DNA from: Paracidovorax anthurii
GTDB lineage: Bacteria > Pseudomonadota > Gammaproteobacteria > Burkholderiales > Burkholderiaceae_C
Direction: 5' to 3'
Assembly: GCF_003269065.1 (NCBI RefSeq)
Contig: NZ_QLTA01000001.1
Coordinates: forward strand, 1-64,000
DNA: 64,000 bases
Below, piece after piece: positions 46,512-58,169 of this stretch. Below the pieces are notes generated by a model, which was not told where the DNA came from, ran no database searches, and saw only the letters and a program-made list of their open reading frames with translations. Numbering within the stretch: the first letter of the stretch is position 1; each line of letters opens with the position of its first letter. The translations under genes were made by a program, and so were the position numbers.

Positions 46512-47311
46512 CGACCCCACGGCCTTCATCGCCCGCCGCGCCCTGCATCGTGGCAGAGAACGTCTGCAAGTCGTTCGGCGCGCACCAGGTGCTCAAGGAC
46601 GTCTCCACCGCGTTCAACACCGGCGAGGTCACCGTCATCATCGGCGCCTCGGGCTCGGGCAAATCCACCCTGCTGCGCGCCATCAACCGGCTGGAGCCGC
46701 ACGACAGCGGGCGCATCGCCATCGACGGCACCGAGGTCACCGACGACCCGCGCACCCTGCAGCGCCAGCGCAGCGAGGTCGGCATGGTGTTCCAGCAGTT
46801 CAACCTGTTCGGCCACATGAGCGTGCTCGACAACGTGACGCTCGCGCCGCGCCGCATCCGCCGCACGCCGCGCGCCGAGGCCAACGAGCAGGCCCTGAAG
46901 CTGCTGCAGCGCGTGGGCCTCAAGGAGCATGCGCACAAATACCCCTGGCAGCTCTCGGGCGGGCAGCAGCAGCGCGTGGCCATCGCGCGCGCGCTGGCGA
47001 TGCAGCCCAAGGTGATGCTGTTCGACGAACCCACCTCCGCGCTCGATCCCGAGATGGTGCAGGAGGTGCTGGACGTGATGCGCGAGCTGGCGCGCGGCGG
47101 CATGACCATGATCGTGGTCACCCACGAGATGGGCTTCGCCCGCGAGGTGGCCGACCGCGTGATGTTCTTCGACCAGGGGCGCATCGTGCACGATGCGCCG
47201 CCCGCCGAGTTCTTCGCCAACCCGGCCAACGACCGCATCCGGGCCTTCCTGGGGCGCATGGGCACTGGAGTCGGAGCCCCCCCTGAGACGCCTTCGGCGC
47301 CTTCCCCCTGA
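46508..47311 (+). CDS. Amino-acid ABC transporter ATPase
   Basis: The 267-residue ATPase has Walker [10 protein letters not shown], the Q-loop [17 protein letters not shown], signature LSGGQQQR, Walker [15 protein letters not shown] and the switch His in IVVTHEMGF. It is of the GlnQ/HisP type. The last dozen residues ([10 protein letters not shown]) and the stop codon come from a dispersed repeat that starts at about 47276, so the original C-terminus may have been replaced. Confidence 0.93.
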   Translation: MTTPRPSSPAAPCIVAENVCKSFGAHQVLKDVSTAFNTGEVTVIIGASGSGKSTLLRAINRLEPHDSGRIAIDGTEVTDDPRTLQRQRSEVGMVFQQFNLFGHMSVLDNVTLAPRRIRRTPRAEANEQALKLLQRVGLKEHAHKYPWQLSGGQQQRVAIARALAMQPKVMLFDEPTSALDPEMVQEVLDVMRELARGGMTMIVVTHEMGFAREVADRVMFFDQGRIVHDAPPAEFFANPANDRIRAFLGRMGTGVGAPPETPSAPSP

Positions 47312-47430
47312 AGGGGGACGACGCCGGTGGCCGGGCAAAGCCCGTTCCACGGCGTCCACTGGCTTGGCCTGCTCCGCGGCCTTTTGACGGGTGGCGCGGC
47401 GCCGGTTTCATGCGCCGCGGGTGGTGCATG
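47276..47430 (+). repeat. Dispersed repeat, copy 2 (overlaps the ABC ATPase stop)
   Basis: It shares GACGACGCCGGTGGCC, TTCCACGGCGTCCACTGG and GGCCTGCTCCGCGGCC with copies at 19957-20090 and 56537-56695. The tail GCGCCGGTTTCATGCG is also in copy 3. It supplies the end of the ATPase reading frame. Confidence 0.75.
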
Positions 47431-47511
47431 CCCCCTGAAAACCGATATGCCGCCACCAGGGCCGCCATGGCCCGCGCGGTGGCCAACCCACTCCCTCGCC
47501 CTTTCGTCCCG

Positions 47512-48426
47512 ATGTCCACCGCCGCCCCTTCCTCCCAGCGCCTGGGCCTCATCGCCCTCCTCGTCGTGACCCTCGTGTGGGGTACGACCTTTCCGTCCAT
47601 GAAGCTGCTGGCCTCGTCCGGCCTGGACGCGCTGCAGCTCATCTGGGCGCGCTTCGCCATCGCGCTGGCGGTGCTCGCGCCCCTCTGGTGGGGCATGCGC
47701 CGCGCCGAGCGGCGCTGGGGGCTGGCGCTGGGCCTGCTGCTGTTCCTCGCGTTCTGGCTGCAGATCGAAGGGCTGGCGCGCACCAGCAGCAACCGCAATG
47801 CCTTCGTCACCGGGCTCAGCGTGCTGGTGGTGCCCCTGCTGGCGATGGCCGTGCTGTCGCGCCGCTACGGCGGGCGGCTCTGGACGGCCTGCGCCATGGC
47901 CCTGGCCGGCATGGCGCTGATGTTCCACGAGAACGATCCCTGGAACCTGGGCGACACGCTCACGCTGGCCAGCACGCTGTTCTATGCGCTCTACATCCTG
48001 GCGCTGGAGGAATGCGCGCGCCGCACGGCTGCGCAGCCGCTGCGCGCCACGCGCATGGCGGCCGCGCAGGCCGCGGCCATGCTCGTGGCCGCCACCGTGC
48101 TGCTGGGCCTGCGCCATGGCGGCGTGGCCTCCACGCTGGAGGCGCTGGCCGGCCTCCCCGTGCCCGCGGCGGCGGCGCTGGCCTACCTCGGCGTGATCGC
48201 GAGCGTGGTCGTGGTGACCCTGCAGGCCTGGGGCCAGCAGCGCGTGGACGCCATGCGCAGCGCCATCGTGTTCGGCCTGGAGCCCGTGTTCGCGGCGCTC
48301 ACCGCCTGGTGGCTGATCGGCGAGCGCCTGGGCCCGGCCGGCATCGCGGGGGCCGCGCTCATCGTGGCGGCGCTGGTGTTCAGCCAGTGGCAGCCCGGCC
48401 GGGCGCCTGCGCGCGTGGCGGATTGA
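47512..48426 (+). CDS. EamA/DMT-family permease
   Basis: The 304-residue protein has ten helices in two EamA repeats. The first shows LVVTLVWGTTFPSMKLLASS and WARFAIALAVLAPLWW, the second TLASTLFYALYILALEECAR and SAIVFGLEPVFAALTAWWLI. These are drug/metabolite exporters of mostly unknown substrate. ATG 47512 was chosen over upstream starts because those fall in the repeat-derived region. Convergent with mrdA 43 bases away. Confidence 0.88.
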   Translation: MSTAAPSSQRLGLIALLVVTLVWGTTFPSMKLLASSGLDALQLIWARFAIALAVLAPLWWGMRRAERRWGLALGLLLFLAFWLQIEGLARTSSNRNAFVTGLSVLVVPLLAMAVLSRRYGGRLWTACAMALAGMALMFHENDPWNLGDTLTLASTLFYALYILALEECARRTAAQPLRATRMAAAQAAAMLVAATVLLGLRHGGVASTLEALAGLPVPAAAALAYLGVIASVVVVTLQAWGQQRVDAMRSAIVFGLEPVFAALTAWWLIGERLGPAGIAGAALIVAALVFSQWQPGRAPARVAD

Positions 48427-48469
48427 CCTGCCGCACGGGCCACGGCACGGCGGCACCGGAAGGCGCCCG

Positions 48470-50410
48470 TCAAGGCTCCACGACCGGCACGTCCGCGGCG
48501 CGCAGCGGCGTGCCGATGGGCGCCGAGGCCTGGCCCTTGCGCACGGCCTCCATGTCCTGCGGATTGGGGGCCTGCCCCAGCAGCCAGTAGTCGAACACGC
48601 GCCGCGCGATGGGCGCCGCGTGGGCGGCGCCGAAGCCGGCGTTCTCCACGATCACCGCGAGCGCGATCTTCGGGTCCTCGGCGGGCGCGAAGGCCGCGAA
48701 CAGCGAGTGGTCGCGCTGGTGCTCCTCCAGCGACTTGGCGTTGTACTTCACGTTCTGGCCCAGGCTCACGGCCTGCGCCGTGCCGGTCTTGCCGGCCGAG
48801 GTATAGGGCGCGCCCGCGAACACGCGCGTGCCCGTGCCGCCCTTGTTCACCGCCACCAGCGCGTTGCGCACCAGATCCACGTTCTTCGGCGAGAAACCCA
48901 GGTTCACGCCCGGGGGCTGCTCGATCTGGGTGATCTGGCCCGTCACTGTGTCCTTGATGGCCTTCACGAGGTGGGGCGTGTAGCGCGTGCCGCCGTTGGC
49001 GAGCGTGGCCTCGGCCACGGCGAGCTGCAGCATGGTGAAGTTGTTGTAGCCCTGGCCGATGCCCAGCGACACCGTCTCGCCCGAATACCAGCGCTTCATC
49101 TCCGGGCGCTTGTAGGTGTTGCGCTTCCACTGCGTGCTGGGCAGCACCCCGCGCACCTCGCCGTTGATGTCGATGCCCGTGGGCTGCCCGAAACCCAGCG
49201 GCTTCATGAAGTCGTGGATGGTGTCCACGCCCATGTCCACGGCCAGCGAATAAAAATACGTATTGCTGGAGAACTGGATCGCGCGGTGCATGTCCACGCC
49301 GCCGAGGCCCCCCTCGTGGCTGCGGAAGGTATGGCCGCCGTAGGTGTAGAAGCCGGGATCGTTGTAGACCTGCGTGGGTGAGCGCTTGTTCAGTTGCAGC
49401 GCGCCCAGCGCCATGAAGGGCTTGTAGGTGGAGCCGGGCGGATAGGTGCCGCGCAGCGCGCGGTTGAGCAGCGGCTTGTCGATCGACTCGTTGAGAGCCT
49501 GCCAGTTCTCGGAATCGATGCCCTCCACGAACAGGTTCGGATCGAACGTGGGCTTGGAGACCAGCGCGAGGATCTCGCCGTTGCGCGGATCGATCGCCAC
49601 CAGCGCGCCCCGGCGGTCGCCGAACATTTCCTCCACGAGCTTCTGCAGCTTGATGTCGAGCGAGAGCATCACCGTGTTGCCCGGCGTGGCCGGATGGCTC
49701 GCGAGGCGGCGCACGGCGTGGCCGCCGGCCGAGGTCTCCATGCGCTCCACGCCGGTCAGGCCGTGCAGCGTGGTCTCCTGGCTCTGCTCGATGCCGAGCT
49801 TGCCGATGTGGTCGGTGCCGCGGTAGTTGGCCGAGTCCTCGGAATCCTCGATGCGCTCCTTCTCGCGCTGGTTGATGCGGCCGATGTAGCCGATGGCGTG
49901 GCTCGCCACCTCGCCCAGCGGGTAGTTGCGGAAAAGCCGGGCCTTGATGTCCACGCCCGGAAAGCGATAGCGCTGCGCGGTGAAGCGCGCCACCTCCTGG
50001 TCGGTGAGGCGCGTGCGGATCGGCAGCGACTCGAAGCTGCGCGACTCCTCCATCAGCCGCTTGAAGCGGCGCCGGTCGCGTGCGTGGATCTCCACCACCT
50101 TGGCCAGATCGTCGATGGTCTGCTCCAGCGACTCCACCTTCGACGGCGTGATCTCCAGCGTGTAGGCCGAGTAGTTGGTGGCCAGCACCACGCCGTTGCG
50201 GTCCTGGATGAGCCCCCGGTTGGGCACGATGGGCACCACCGCCGTGCGGTTGCTCTCGGCCTGGTCGGCCAGCTCCTCGTGGCGCGCCACCTGCAGCACC
50301 AGCAGCCGCGAGACGATGAGGCACATGGCCAGCAGCACCACGATGCCCACGGCGAACACGCGCGTGCGGAACCGCGAGAGATCGGCTTCGGTGTTGCGCA
50401 GCTCGGTCAT
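48470..50410 (-). CDS. mrdA: Penicillin-binding protein 2 (peptidoglycan D,D-transpeptidase)
   Basis: The 646-residue PBP2 crosslinks peptidoglycan for lateral wall growth in rods. It has one N-terminal helix (FAVGIVVLLAMCLIVSRLLV), a pedestal domain (VPNRGLIQDRNGVVLATNYS) and a transpeptidase domain with Ser327 in PGSTYKPF, SSN in IQFSSNTYF and KTG in AGKTGTAQA. It is the last gene of the mreB-mreC-mreD-mrdA cluster and works with the rod complex. I find no rodA immediately downstream, where an EamA gene is convergent instead. Confidence 0.95.
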   Translation of the reverse strand: MTELRNTEADLSRFRTRVFAVGIVVLLAMCLIVSRLLVLQVARHEELADQAESNRTAVVPIVPNRGLIQDRNGVVLATNYSAYTLEITPSKVESLEQTIDDLAKVVEIHARDRRRFKRLMEESRSFESLPIRTRLTDQEVARFTAQRYRFPGVDIKARLFRNYPLGEVASHAIGYIGRINQREKERIEDSEDSANYRGTDHIGKLGIEQSQETTLHGLTGVERMETSAGGHAVRRLASHPATPGNTVMLSLDIKLQKLVEEMFGDRRGALVAIDPRNGEILALVSKPTFDPNLFVEGIDSENWQALNESIDKPLLNRALRGTYPPGSTYKPFMALGALQLNKRSPTQVYNDPGFYTYGGHTFRSHEGGLGGVDMHRAIQFSSNTYFYSLAVDMGVDTIHDFMKPLGFGQPTGIDINGEVRGVLPSTQWKRNTYKRPEMKRWYSGETVSLGIGQGYNNFTMLQLAVAEATLANGGTRYTPHLVKAIKDTVTGQITQIEQPPGVNLGFSPKNVDLVRNALVAVNKGGTGTRVFAGAPYTSAGKTGTAQAVSLGQNVKYNAKSLEEHQRDHSLFAAFAPAEDPKIALAVIVENAGFGAAHAAPIARRVFDYWLLGQAPNPQDMEAVRKGQASAPIGTPLRAADVPVVEP

Positions 50411-50443
50411 GGCGGCGGGGTCGCGGGGGCAGGCGGTCCGGCC

Positions 50444-50962
50444 TCAGAGCGGCCGGTTCTCGTCGCGGTCGGGGGGGCGGCGCTGCGGCGCCAGCAGCAC
50501 CCAGCTCGCCAGCGGCCACAGCAGCGCCTCCAGCGCGGGCGCGATCAGGCCGTCGAGCCCGGGCAGGATGCCGCCCGACACCATGCGCACGAGCAGCTCG
50601 ATCGCGTGCGCCACCACGAACAGCGGCAGCACCTGCAGCGCCTGCGAGAACGGGCTGAACCACAGCAGGCGCCGGTGCAGGTAGATGGCACCGTACATCG
50701 TCGCGCTGTAGGCCAGCGCATGCTGGCCCAGCAGCGCGGTCTGGTACACGTCCATGCACAGGCCCATCGCGAAGGCCACGCCCATGCCCACGCGCTCGGG
50801 CTGGTGCACGCCCCAGAACACGAGCAGCACCATCAGCAGATCGGGCGTCCACACCACGCGCCCGAGCGGCAGCATGTTGAACGCCAGCGCCGCGAGCAGG
50901 CTCAGGGCGATGAAGGCGGGGCGCACGGGCAGCAGCAGCTGCTCGCCACGGGGCATGATCAT
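50444..50962 (-). CDS. mreD: Rod shape-determining protein MreD
   Basis: The 172-residue protein starts MIMPRGEQLLLPVRPAFIAL and has five membrane helices, including PDLLMVLLVFWGVHQPERVG, characteristic of MreD. It is part of the elongasome with MreC and PBP2. The start codon overlaps the mreC stop (ATGA). It is followed by mrdA after 33 bases. Confidence 0.92.
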   Translation of the reverse strand: MIMPRGEQLLLPVRPAFIALSLLAALAFNMLPLGRVVWTPDLLMVLLVFWGVHQPERVGMGVAFAMGLCMDVYQTALLGQHALAYSATMYGAIYLHRRLLWFSPFSQALQVLPLFVVAHAIELLVRMVSGGILPGLDGLIAPALEALLWPLASWVLLAPQRRPPDRDENRPL

Positions 50963-51879
50963 CGGCGGCCCCCCTTGCGCGCGGGCGCGGGTTCCACGGG
51001 CGCCGGGCGCTCGGGCAGGCCCGGGTCCAGCGGCTGCAGCACCAGGACGTGGCGCGCGCCCTGCGCCTGGGCGAGCGGCGCGCAGTAGATGCGCGCGAAC
51101 GCCGAGTCGGCCCGGCGCTCCACGCGCACGATGCGCGCCACCGGCAGACCGGGCGGGTAGAGCCCGTCCACCCCGCTGGTGGTGAGCAGGTCGCCCTCCT
51201 GCACGTCGGCATTGCTGGGCATGAAGCGCAGCTCCATGCCGCCGCCATGCGCGATCACCGGGTCGCCGTAGGCCACGCCGCGCGCGCCGGTGCGCACGTT
51301 CATCACCGGGATGGCCTGGTCGCGGTCGATCAGCAGGGTGACCTCGCTCAGCAGCGGGTGCACGCGCGTGACCTGCCCCAGCATGCCCGATTCGTCCATG
51401 ACCGGCGAGCCCAGCACCACGCCGCCCATCTGGCCCTGGTCGATCATCACGCGGCGGGTGTAGGGGTCGGCGGCGTCGTAGATCACCTGCGCGGCTTTCG
51501 CGGGCGTGTTCAGGCGCTCGCGCAACTCCAGCAGCTTGCGCAGCCGGGCGTTCTCCTGCAAGAGCTGGTCGGCCTGGTTGGCCCGCTGGGCCATCTGGAC
51601 CATGTTGCGGCGCGTGGCATCCACCTCGGCCTGCGCGGCCTCCATGGTGCGCAGGTAGGCCAAGCCCCCGCCCACGAACTCCACCGGCTGCAGCATGACC
51701 CACTGGACGGGGTAGAGCGCCACGGCGATCGCCTTGCGCAGCGGCTCGGCGACGTGCAGGCGCGCGTCGGCCACCATCAAAAACAGCGCCAGGGCGCTGT
51801 AGAGGGCGAGGCGGGCGCGGGGCGACGGCCCTTGCTTGAAGAACGACGGCGCGGACCGTTCGAGGGTACCGAGGGGCAT
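50959..51879 (-). CDS. mreC: Rod shape-determining protein MreC
   Basis: The 306-residue protein has one N-terminal helix, a coiled coil (EAAQAEVDATRRNMVQMAQR, RANQADQLLQENARLRKLLE) and the MreC beta domain with VMIDQGQMGGVVLGSPVMDE and VLLSEVTLLIDRDQAIPVM-like strands. It links MreB filaments with PBP2 in the periplasm. It overlaps mreD. An Arg- and Pro-rich C-terminus is added. The gap of 127 bases to mreB holds no other clear feature. Confidence 0.93.
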   Translation of the reverse strand: MPLGTLERSAPSFFKQGPSPRARLALYSALALFLMVADARLHVAEPLRKAIAVALYPVQWVMLQPVEFVGGGLAYLRTMEAAQAEVDATRRNMVQMAQRANQADQLLQENARLRKLLELRERLNTPAKAAQVIYDAADPYTRRVMIDQGQMGGVVLGSPVMDESGMLGQVTRVHPLLSEVTLLIDRDQAIPVMNVRTGARGVAYGDPVIAHGGGMELRFMPSNADVQEGDLLTTSGVDGLYPPGLPVARIVRVERRADSAFARIYCAPLAQAQGARHVLVLQPLDPGLPERPAPVEPAPARKGGRR

Positions 51880-52006
51880 GGCGGGAAGAACTGCCGCTGG
51901 GGGTTTTCAGGCAGGACGGCGCTTCGCGGGCCGGTCCGGGCGGAAGCGGGGCGGGCGGGGTGCCCGGCCCGCCGACATGCGGCCCCAGCCCACCGGCGCG
52001 GTCATG

Positions 52007-53050
<1,044 letters not shown>

Positions 53051-53255
53051 TCAAAAATCCTCTCGGGCACGGCATGCGCGTCGGCCTGCCATCGCCGGGT
53101 GTTTAGGGGGTGTTTATTGGCTTTTTTCGCACAATGACCGGCAGTTGGGAGGGTATTGCGGCAAAGCCGGGATAATACCGCATCCCCTGTGAATAACTTC
53201 CGCTCGCCCCGAGCGCGGCGCAGCTTTACATCCCGTTTCCGCACCCGTTTTCCCT

Positions 53256-53555
53256 ATGGCACTGACACCCCAGGACATTGGCCGCATCGCCAATCTGGCG
53301 CGGCTTGAACTGAGCTCCGCCGAAAGTGAGCGCATGCTCACGCAGCTCAACGGCTTTTTCGGCATCGTCGAGAAAATGCGGGCTGTGGATACCACCGGCG
53401 TGCAGCCCCTGGCCCACCCCGTCGCGGCCATCCAGGACGTGGCCCTGCGCCTGCGCGAGGACGTGGCGAGCGAGCCCGACCAGCGCGAGGCCAACCAGCG
53501 CAGCGCGCCCGCCGTCGAACGCGGCCTGTTCCTGGTTCCGAAGGTGATCGAATAA
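53256..53555 (+). CDS. gatC: Aspartyl/glutamyl-tRNA amidotransferase subunit C
   Basis: The 99-residue GatC matches the family throughout: [38 protein letters not shown] and [19 protein letters not shown]. It holds GatA and GatB together in the complex that converts misacylated Glu-tRNA(Gln) or Asp-tRNA(Asn) to the amide. It starts the gatCAB operon, with gatA 22 bases downstream. Confidence 0.96.
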   Translation: MALTPQDIGRIANLARLELSSAESERMLTQLNGFFGIVEKMRAVDTTGVQPLAHPVAAIQDVALRLREDVASEPDQREANQRSAPAVERGLFLVPKVIE

Positions 53556-53577
53556 CAAGAATAAACAGACGCTATCC

Positions 53578-55074
53578 ATGACCGAACCCTCTTCCCTGCA
53601 CACCCTGGGCGTGGCCGAACTCGCCGCCGCGCTGCGCGGCAAGCGCGTCTCCGCCGTCGAGGCGGCCCGGCATTTTCTGGGCCGCATCCACCAGCACACC
53701 CACCTCGGCGCCTTCGTGAGCGTCAACGAGGAAGCCACCCTGGCCCAGGCCCGAGCCCAGGACGCGGCCATCGCCGCGGGCACGGCCGGCCCGCTCGCGG
53801 GCGTGCCCATCGCCCACAAGGACATCTTCGTCACGCGGGACTTCCCCAGCACGGCCGGCTCGAAGATGCTGGCCGGCTACCAGTCGCCGTTCGATGCCAC
53901 CGTGGTCGCGCGGCTGGCCGATGCCGGGGCCGTGACGCTCGGCAAGCTCAACTGCGACGAGTTCGCCATGGGCTCGGCCAACGAGAACTCGGCCGTGGCG
54001 CCGCTGGGCGCGAGCACCCCCGCCCCCGTGCGCAACCCCTGGGCGCCGGACCACGTTCCGGGCGGCTCCTCGGGCGGCAGCGCCGTGGCCGTGGCCGCGC
54101 GCCTCGCCCCGGCCGTGACGGGCACCGACACGGGCGGCTCGATCCGCCAGCCGGCCTCGTTCTGCGGCATCACCGGCATCAAGCCCACCTACGGCCGCGC
54201 GAGCCGCTACGGCATGATCGCCTTCGCCTCCAGCCTCGACCAGGCCGGCCCCATGGCCCGATCGGCGGAAGACTGCGCGCTGCTGCTCTCGGCGATCTGC
54301 GGCCCCGACCCGGACCGCGACTCCACCAGCCTCGACATGCCCGCCGAGGACTTCACCGCCCGCCTGAACGATTCGCTGGACGGCCTGCGCATCGGCATCC
54401 CGGCCGAGTTCTTCGGCGAGGGCCTCGCGCCCGACGTGCGCGCCGCGGTCGATGGCGCGCTCAAGGAATACGAGAAGCTCGGCGCGAAGCTCGTGCCCAT
54501 CCACCTGCCGCGCACCGAGCTGTCCATCCCGGTGTACTACATCATCGCGCCGGCCGAGGCCTCGTCCAACCTGAGCCGCTTCGACGGCGTGAAGTTCGGC
54601 CACCGCGCCCGGGACTACGCCGATCTGGCGGACATGTACCGGAAGACCCGCGCCGAAGGCTTCGGCGACGAGGTCAAGCGCCGCATCATGATCGGCACCT
54701 ACGTGCTCTCGCACGGCTACTACGACGCCTACTACCTGCAGGCGCAGAGGATCCGCCGCATGATCGCCGACGACTTCCAGAACGCATTCAAGGAATGCGA
54801 CCTGATCGCCGGCCCCGTGGCCCCCACCGTGGCCTGGAAGCTCGGCGAGCACGGCAACGACCCGCTGGCCGACTACCTGGCCGACATCTTCACCCTGCCC
54901 GCCTCGCTCGCCGGCCTGCCCGGCATGAGCGTGCCGGCCGGCTTCGGCGCGGGCGGCCTGCCCGTGGGCCTGCAGCTCATCGGCAACTACTTCCAGGAAA
55001 GCCGGCTGCTGAACGCCGCGCACCGGCTGCAGCAGGCGACGGATTTCCACCTCCGGGCACCGGAAGGCCTCTGA
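53578..55074 (+). CDS. gatA: Aspartyl/glutamyl-tRNA amidotransferase subunit A
   Basis: The 498-residue amidase subunit frees ammonia from glutamine. The catalytic triad is in [11 protein letters not shown] (Lys) and [14 protein letters not shown] with [15 protein letters not shown] (two Ser), the amidase signature, with [20 protein letters not shown] downstream. It ends at 55074, one base before gatB starts. Confidence 0.97.
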   Translation: MTEPSSLHTLGVAELAAALRGKRVSAVEAARHFLGRIHQHTHLGAFVSVNEEATLAQARAQDAAIAAGTAGPLAGVPIAHKDIFVTRDFPSTAGSKMLAGYQSPFDATVVARLADAGAVTLGKLNCDEFAMGSANENSAVAPLGASTPAPVRNPWAPDHVPGGSSGGSAVAVAARLAPAVTGTDTGGSIRQPASFCGITGIKPTYGRASRYGMIAFASSLDQAGPMARSAEDCALLLSAICGPDPDRDSTSLDMPAEDFTARLNDSLDGLRIGIPAEFFGEGLAPDVRAAVDGALKEYEKLGAKLVPIHLPRTELSIPVYYIIAPAEASSNLSRFDGVKFGHRARDYADLADMYRKTRAEGFGDEVKRRIMIGTYVLSHGYYDAYYLQAQRIRRMIADDFQNAFKECDLIAGPVAPTVAWKLGEHGNDPLADYLADIFTLPASLAGLPGMSVPAGFGAGGLPVGLQLIGNYFQESRLLNAAHRLQQATDFHLRAPEGL

Positions 55075-55075
55075 C

Positions 55076-56527
55076 ATGACCGTGAAACTGATCCAGGGCT
55101 ACGAAGTCGTCATCGGCTTCGAGACGCACACCCAACTCGCCACGCAATCGAAGATCTTCAGCCGCGCCTCCACGGCCTTCGGCGCCGAGCCCAACACGCA
55201 GGCCTGCGCGGTGGACCTAGCGCTGCCCGGCACGCTGCCCGTGATGAACCGCGAGGCCGTGGCCTGCGCCATCCGGCTGGGGCTGGCCCTCGGCTCCACG
55301 GTGGCGCCCGAGAGCATCTTCGCGCGCAAGAACTACTTCTACCCCGACCTGCCCAAGGGCTACCAGATCAGCCAGTTCGAGATTCCCGTGGTGCAGGGCG
55401 GCGAGGTGTCGTTCTTCCTGGGCGACGAGAAGAAGACCGTGCGCCTCGTGCGCGCCCACCTGGAGGAAGACGCGGGCAAGTCGCTGCACGAGGACTTCAT
55501 CGGCCAGTCGGGCATCGACCTGAACCGCGCGGGCACGCCGCTGCTGGAGATCGTGACCGAGCCCGACATCCGCTCCAGCGAGGAAGCCGTGGCCTACGCC
55601 AAGGAGCTGCACAAGATCGTCACCTGGATCGGCATCTGCGACGGCAACATGCAGGAGGGCTCGTTCCGCTGCGATGCCAACGTCTCGGTGCGCAAGCCGG
55701 GCCAGCCGCTGGGCACGCGCCGCGAGATCAAGAACCTGAACAGCTTCAAGTTCATGCAGCAGGCGATCGACTACGAGATCCGCTGGCAGATCGAGCAGAT
55801 CGAAGACGGCCACGCGATCCAGCAGGCCACGGTGCTGTTCAACCCCGACACGGGCGAGACCCGCGCGATGCGCACCAAGGAGGACGCGGCCGACTACCGC
55901 TACTTCCCCGATCCGGACCTGCCGCCGCTACGAATTTCAGAGCAATGGATCGAGCAGGAACGCCGACTCATGCCCGAATTGCCCCGCAACATGGCCGCGC
56001 GCTTCGTGGCGGACTACGGCCTGCCCGAGTACGACGCGACCACGCTCACGCAAAGCAAGGCCATGGCGGCTTACTTCGAGGAAGTGGCCCGCGCCTGCAG
56101 CCAGCCCAAGCTGGCCAGCAACTGGATCATGGGCGAGGTGTCGCGCCGGCTGAACGCGGGCGAGACGGCGATCGAGGCGGCGCCGGTGAGCGCGGCGCAG
56201 CTCGCCGCGCTGATCGGGCGCATCGCCGACGGCACCGTCTCCAACAGCGCCGCGCGGCAGGTGTTCGACGCGCTCTGGAGCGGCGAGGGCGCCGAGGTGG
56301 ATGCGCTCATCGACGCCAAGGGCCTCAGGCAGATGAACGATTCCGGCGCGCTGGAGAAGATCATCGACGAGGTGATCGCCGCCAACCCCGACAACGTGGC
56401 CCAGTTCAAGGCCGGCAAGGACAAGGCGTTCAACGCGCTCGTGGGCCAGGCCATGAAGGCCAGCAAGGGCAAGGCGAACCCGCAGCAGGTCAACGAGATG
56501 CTGCGCGCGCGGCTCGCGTCGGCATAA
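55076..56527 (+). CDS. gatB: Aspartyl/glutamyl-tRNA amidotransferase subunit B
   Basis: The 483-residue GatB binds and activates the misacylated tRNA. It shows [52 protein letters not shown] and [13 protein letters not shown], then the GatB/YqeY C-terminal domain with [13 protein letters not shown] dispersed repeat follows shortly after the stop codon. Confidence 0.97.
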   Translation: MTVKLIQGYEVVIGFETHTQLATQSKIFSRASTAFGAEPNTQACAVDLALPGTLPVMNREAVACAIRLGLALGSTVAPESIFARKNYFYPDLPKGYQISQFEIPVVQGGEVSFFLGDEKKTVRLVRAHLEEDAGKSLHEDFIGQSGIDLNRAGTPLLEIVTEPDIRSSEEAVAYAKELHKIVTWIGICDGNMQEGSFRCDANVSVRKPGQPLGTRREIKNLNSFKFMQQAIDYEIRWQIEQIEDGHAIQQATVLFNPDTGETRAMRTKEDAADYRYFPDPDLPPLRISEQWIEQERRLMPELPRNMAARFVADYGLPEYDATTLTQSKAMAAYFEEVARACSQPKLASNWIMGEVSRRLNAGETAIEAAPVSAAQLAALIGRIADGTVSNSAARQVFDALWSGEGAEVDALIDAKGLRQMNDSGALEKIIDEVIAANPDNVAQFKAGKDKAFNALVGQAMKASKGKANPQQVNEMLRARLASA

Positions 56528-56536
56528 AGGAAAACA

Positions 56537-56695
56537 ACCCCCTGTGGCGCTTCGCGCCCTCCCCCTTCTCCTGCGGGAAGGGGGACAACGCCGGTGGCCG
56601 AGCGAAGCTCGCTCCACGGCGCTTGCTGGCGTGGCCTGCTCCGCGGCCATCGGACGGGGGGCGCAGCGCCGGTTTCATGCGTCACGGTTGACGCG
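56537..56695 (+). repeat. Dispersed repeat, copy 3 (after gatB)
   Basis: It shares GACAACGCCGGTGGCC, GCTCCACGGCG and TGGCCTGCTCCGCGGCC with the copies at 19957 and 47276, and the tail GCGCCGGTTTCATGCG with copy 2. It begins within ten bases of the gatB stop. It fills the gap to the convergent DUF4124 gene. Confidence 0.75.
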
Positions 56696-56740
56696 GCGCA
56701 ATAGATCACGGATGTGCCGCCGCCCGGCAGGGCGGCCCGG

Positions 56741-57412
56741 TCAGGACCCCGGCAACACGGGTGCGCGCTGCTGCTCGGCCCAGAGCTGGCGCAACTGGGC
56801 CAGTTCCGCATCGAAGCGCTGGTGCACGCGGCGCTTTTCCTTCTCCTGCGCGGCGATGAAGCGCCGCTGCTCGGCCAGCGACTCCTCCTGCTCGGCGATC
56901 TGGCGGCGCAGGACCGGCGGGGCCTTGGCCGGATCGCGGCGGTAGAACTCCATCTCGGCATCGAGCGCCTTGCGCTGGCGGTGCAGCTCGGAGATGCGCT
57001 TCTCGGCCACGGACGTGACATCGTCGATCTGCGCGATGGCCGCGGCGCGCTCGGCATCGTGCGCGGCCTGGTCGGGGTAGCGCGTCACCAGCACCCGCTC
57101 GCGGCGGCGCTCCTCGGCGATGCGGGCACGCTCCTCGGCCTCCTTGCGGCGCTGGGCCTCCTGCGCGGCGCGCTCGTGATCAGAGAGCGTGGGGCCGACG
57201 CGGGCGCGCTCGGTGCCGGAAGGCCCCAGCACGCGCTGCTCGCGGTCGGTGCACTCCGCGATGGGGCGGTCGGCCGTGAGGCGGCGCCCCTTGGCGTCCA
57301 CGCAGGTGTAAATGCCACCCGGACCGGGCTGCGACTGCGCGCCCGCGAGGCCTGGGCACAGCGCAACCAGCACCCCCGCATACCCCACGCTCCAGATGGC
57401 CTGTTTCTTCAC
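56741..57412 (-). CDS. Exported DUF4124-type coiled-coil protein
   Basis: The 223-residue protein has a GTG start, a signal peptide (SVGYAGVLVALCPGLAGA) and a DUF4124-like segment, GGIYTCVDAKGRRLTADRPI, with a cysteine pair closing the motif. After it comes a long charged coiled coil (AAQEAQRRKEAEERARIAEE, then EEQ/RR-rich). Function is unknown, but such proteins are common exported proteins of beta-proteobacteria. It lies 16 bases after pyrE on the same strand. Confidence 0.75.
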   Translation of the reverse strand: MKKQAIWSVGYAGVLVALCPGLAGAQSQPGPGGIYTCVDAKGRRLTADRPIAECTDREQRVLGPSGTERARVGPTLSDHERAAQEAQRRKEAEERARIAEERRRERVLVTRYPDQAAHDAERAAAIAQIDDVTSVAEKRISELHRQRKALDAEMEFYRRDPAKAPPVLRRQIAEQEESLAEQRRFIAAQEKEKRRVHQRFDAELAQLRQLWAEQQRAPVLPGS

Positions 57413-57428
57413 CCGATGGTTCCTTGTA

Positions 57429-58169
57429 TCAGACTCCGTAGCGCTGGCGATAGGCCAGCACCCGCTCATGGTGCGAGGCCATTTCAGAGCCCCCGCAATC
57501 CTGCAAATTCTGCAAATCCTGCAGATAATGCAATAAGTCTGCCAGCTTGGCGATGGTGCACACCTGCATGCCCAGTTGCCCGCGCACGTACTGCACGGCG
57601 CTGTGCTCCACGTCGCGGCCGTTCTCGGTGGCCTTTTCCTGGCGGTCCAGCGCGATCGCCATGGCATGCGGCACCGCGCCGGCGGCGCGGATGAGCGCGA
57701 TGGATTCACGCGCGGCCGTGCCGGCGGACATCACGTCGTCCACGATCAGCACCCGGCCTTTCAGCGGAGCCCCCACGAGGGTGCCGCCCTCGCCGTGGTC
57801 CTTGGCCTCCTTGCGGTTGTAGGCGAAGGGCACGTTGCGGCCATGGCGCGCGAGTTCCACGGCCACGGTGGCGGCCAGCGGAATGCCTTTATAGGCCGGG
57901 CCGAAGACCATGTCGAATTCGATGCCGCTCGCCAGCAGGGCTTTTGCATAGAATCCCGCGAGCCGGCCCATCTTGGCGCCGTCGTCGAAGAGCCCGGCAT
58001 TGAAGAAATACGGGCTCATGCGGCCCGCCTTGGTCTTGAATTCGCCGAACCGAAGCACGCCCGCCTCTACGGCGAAGTGCACGAAGTCCTGTGCGAGGCG
58101 GTCCGGCGACACGCCTTCTTCCGCCTTTTCCGTTCCCGTCTGCTGCTGCCGCGCGCCGTCTGCCACCAT
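57429..58169 (-). CDS. pyrE: Orotate phosphoribosyltransferase
   Basis: The 246-residue enzyme joins orotate to PRPP in pyrimidine synthesis. [20 protein letters not shown] and the PRPP motif [20 protein letters not shown] are diagnostic. Near the C-terminus is an extra [16 protein letters not shown] segment encoded by tandem CTGCAAAT-like units. A Shine-Dalgarno site AAAAGGGAAG precedes the ATG at 58169. The start codon shares two bases with the start codon of the divergent exonuclease gene. Confidence 0.95.
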   Translation of the reverse strand: MVADGARQQQTGTEKAEEGVSPDRLAQDFVHFAVEAGVLRFGEFKTKAGRMSPYFFNAGLFDDGAKMGRLAGFYAKALLASGIEFDMVFGPAYKGIPLAATVAVELARHGRNVPFAYNRKEAKDHGEGGTLVGAPLKGRVLIVDDVMSAGTAARESIALIRAAGAVPHAMAIALDRQEKATENGRDVEHSAVQYVRGQLGMQVCTIAKLADLLHYLQDLQNLQDCGGSEMASHHERVLAYRQRYGV

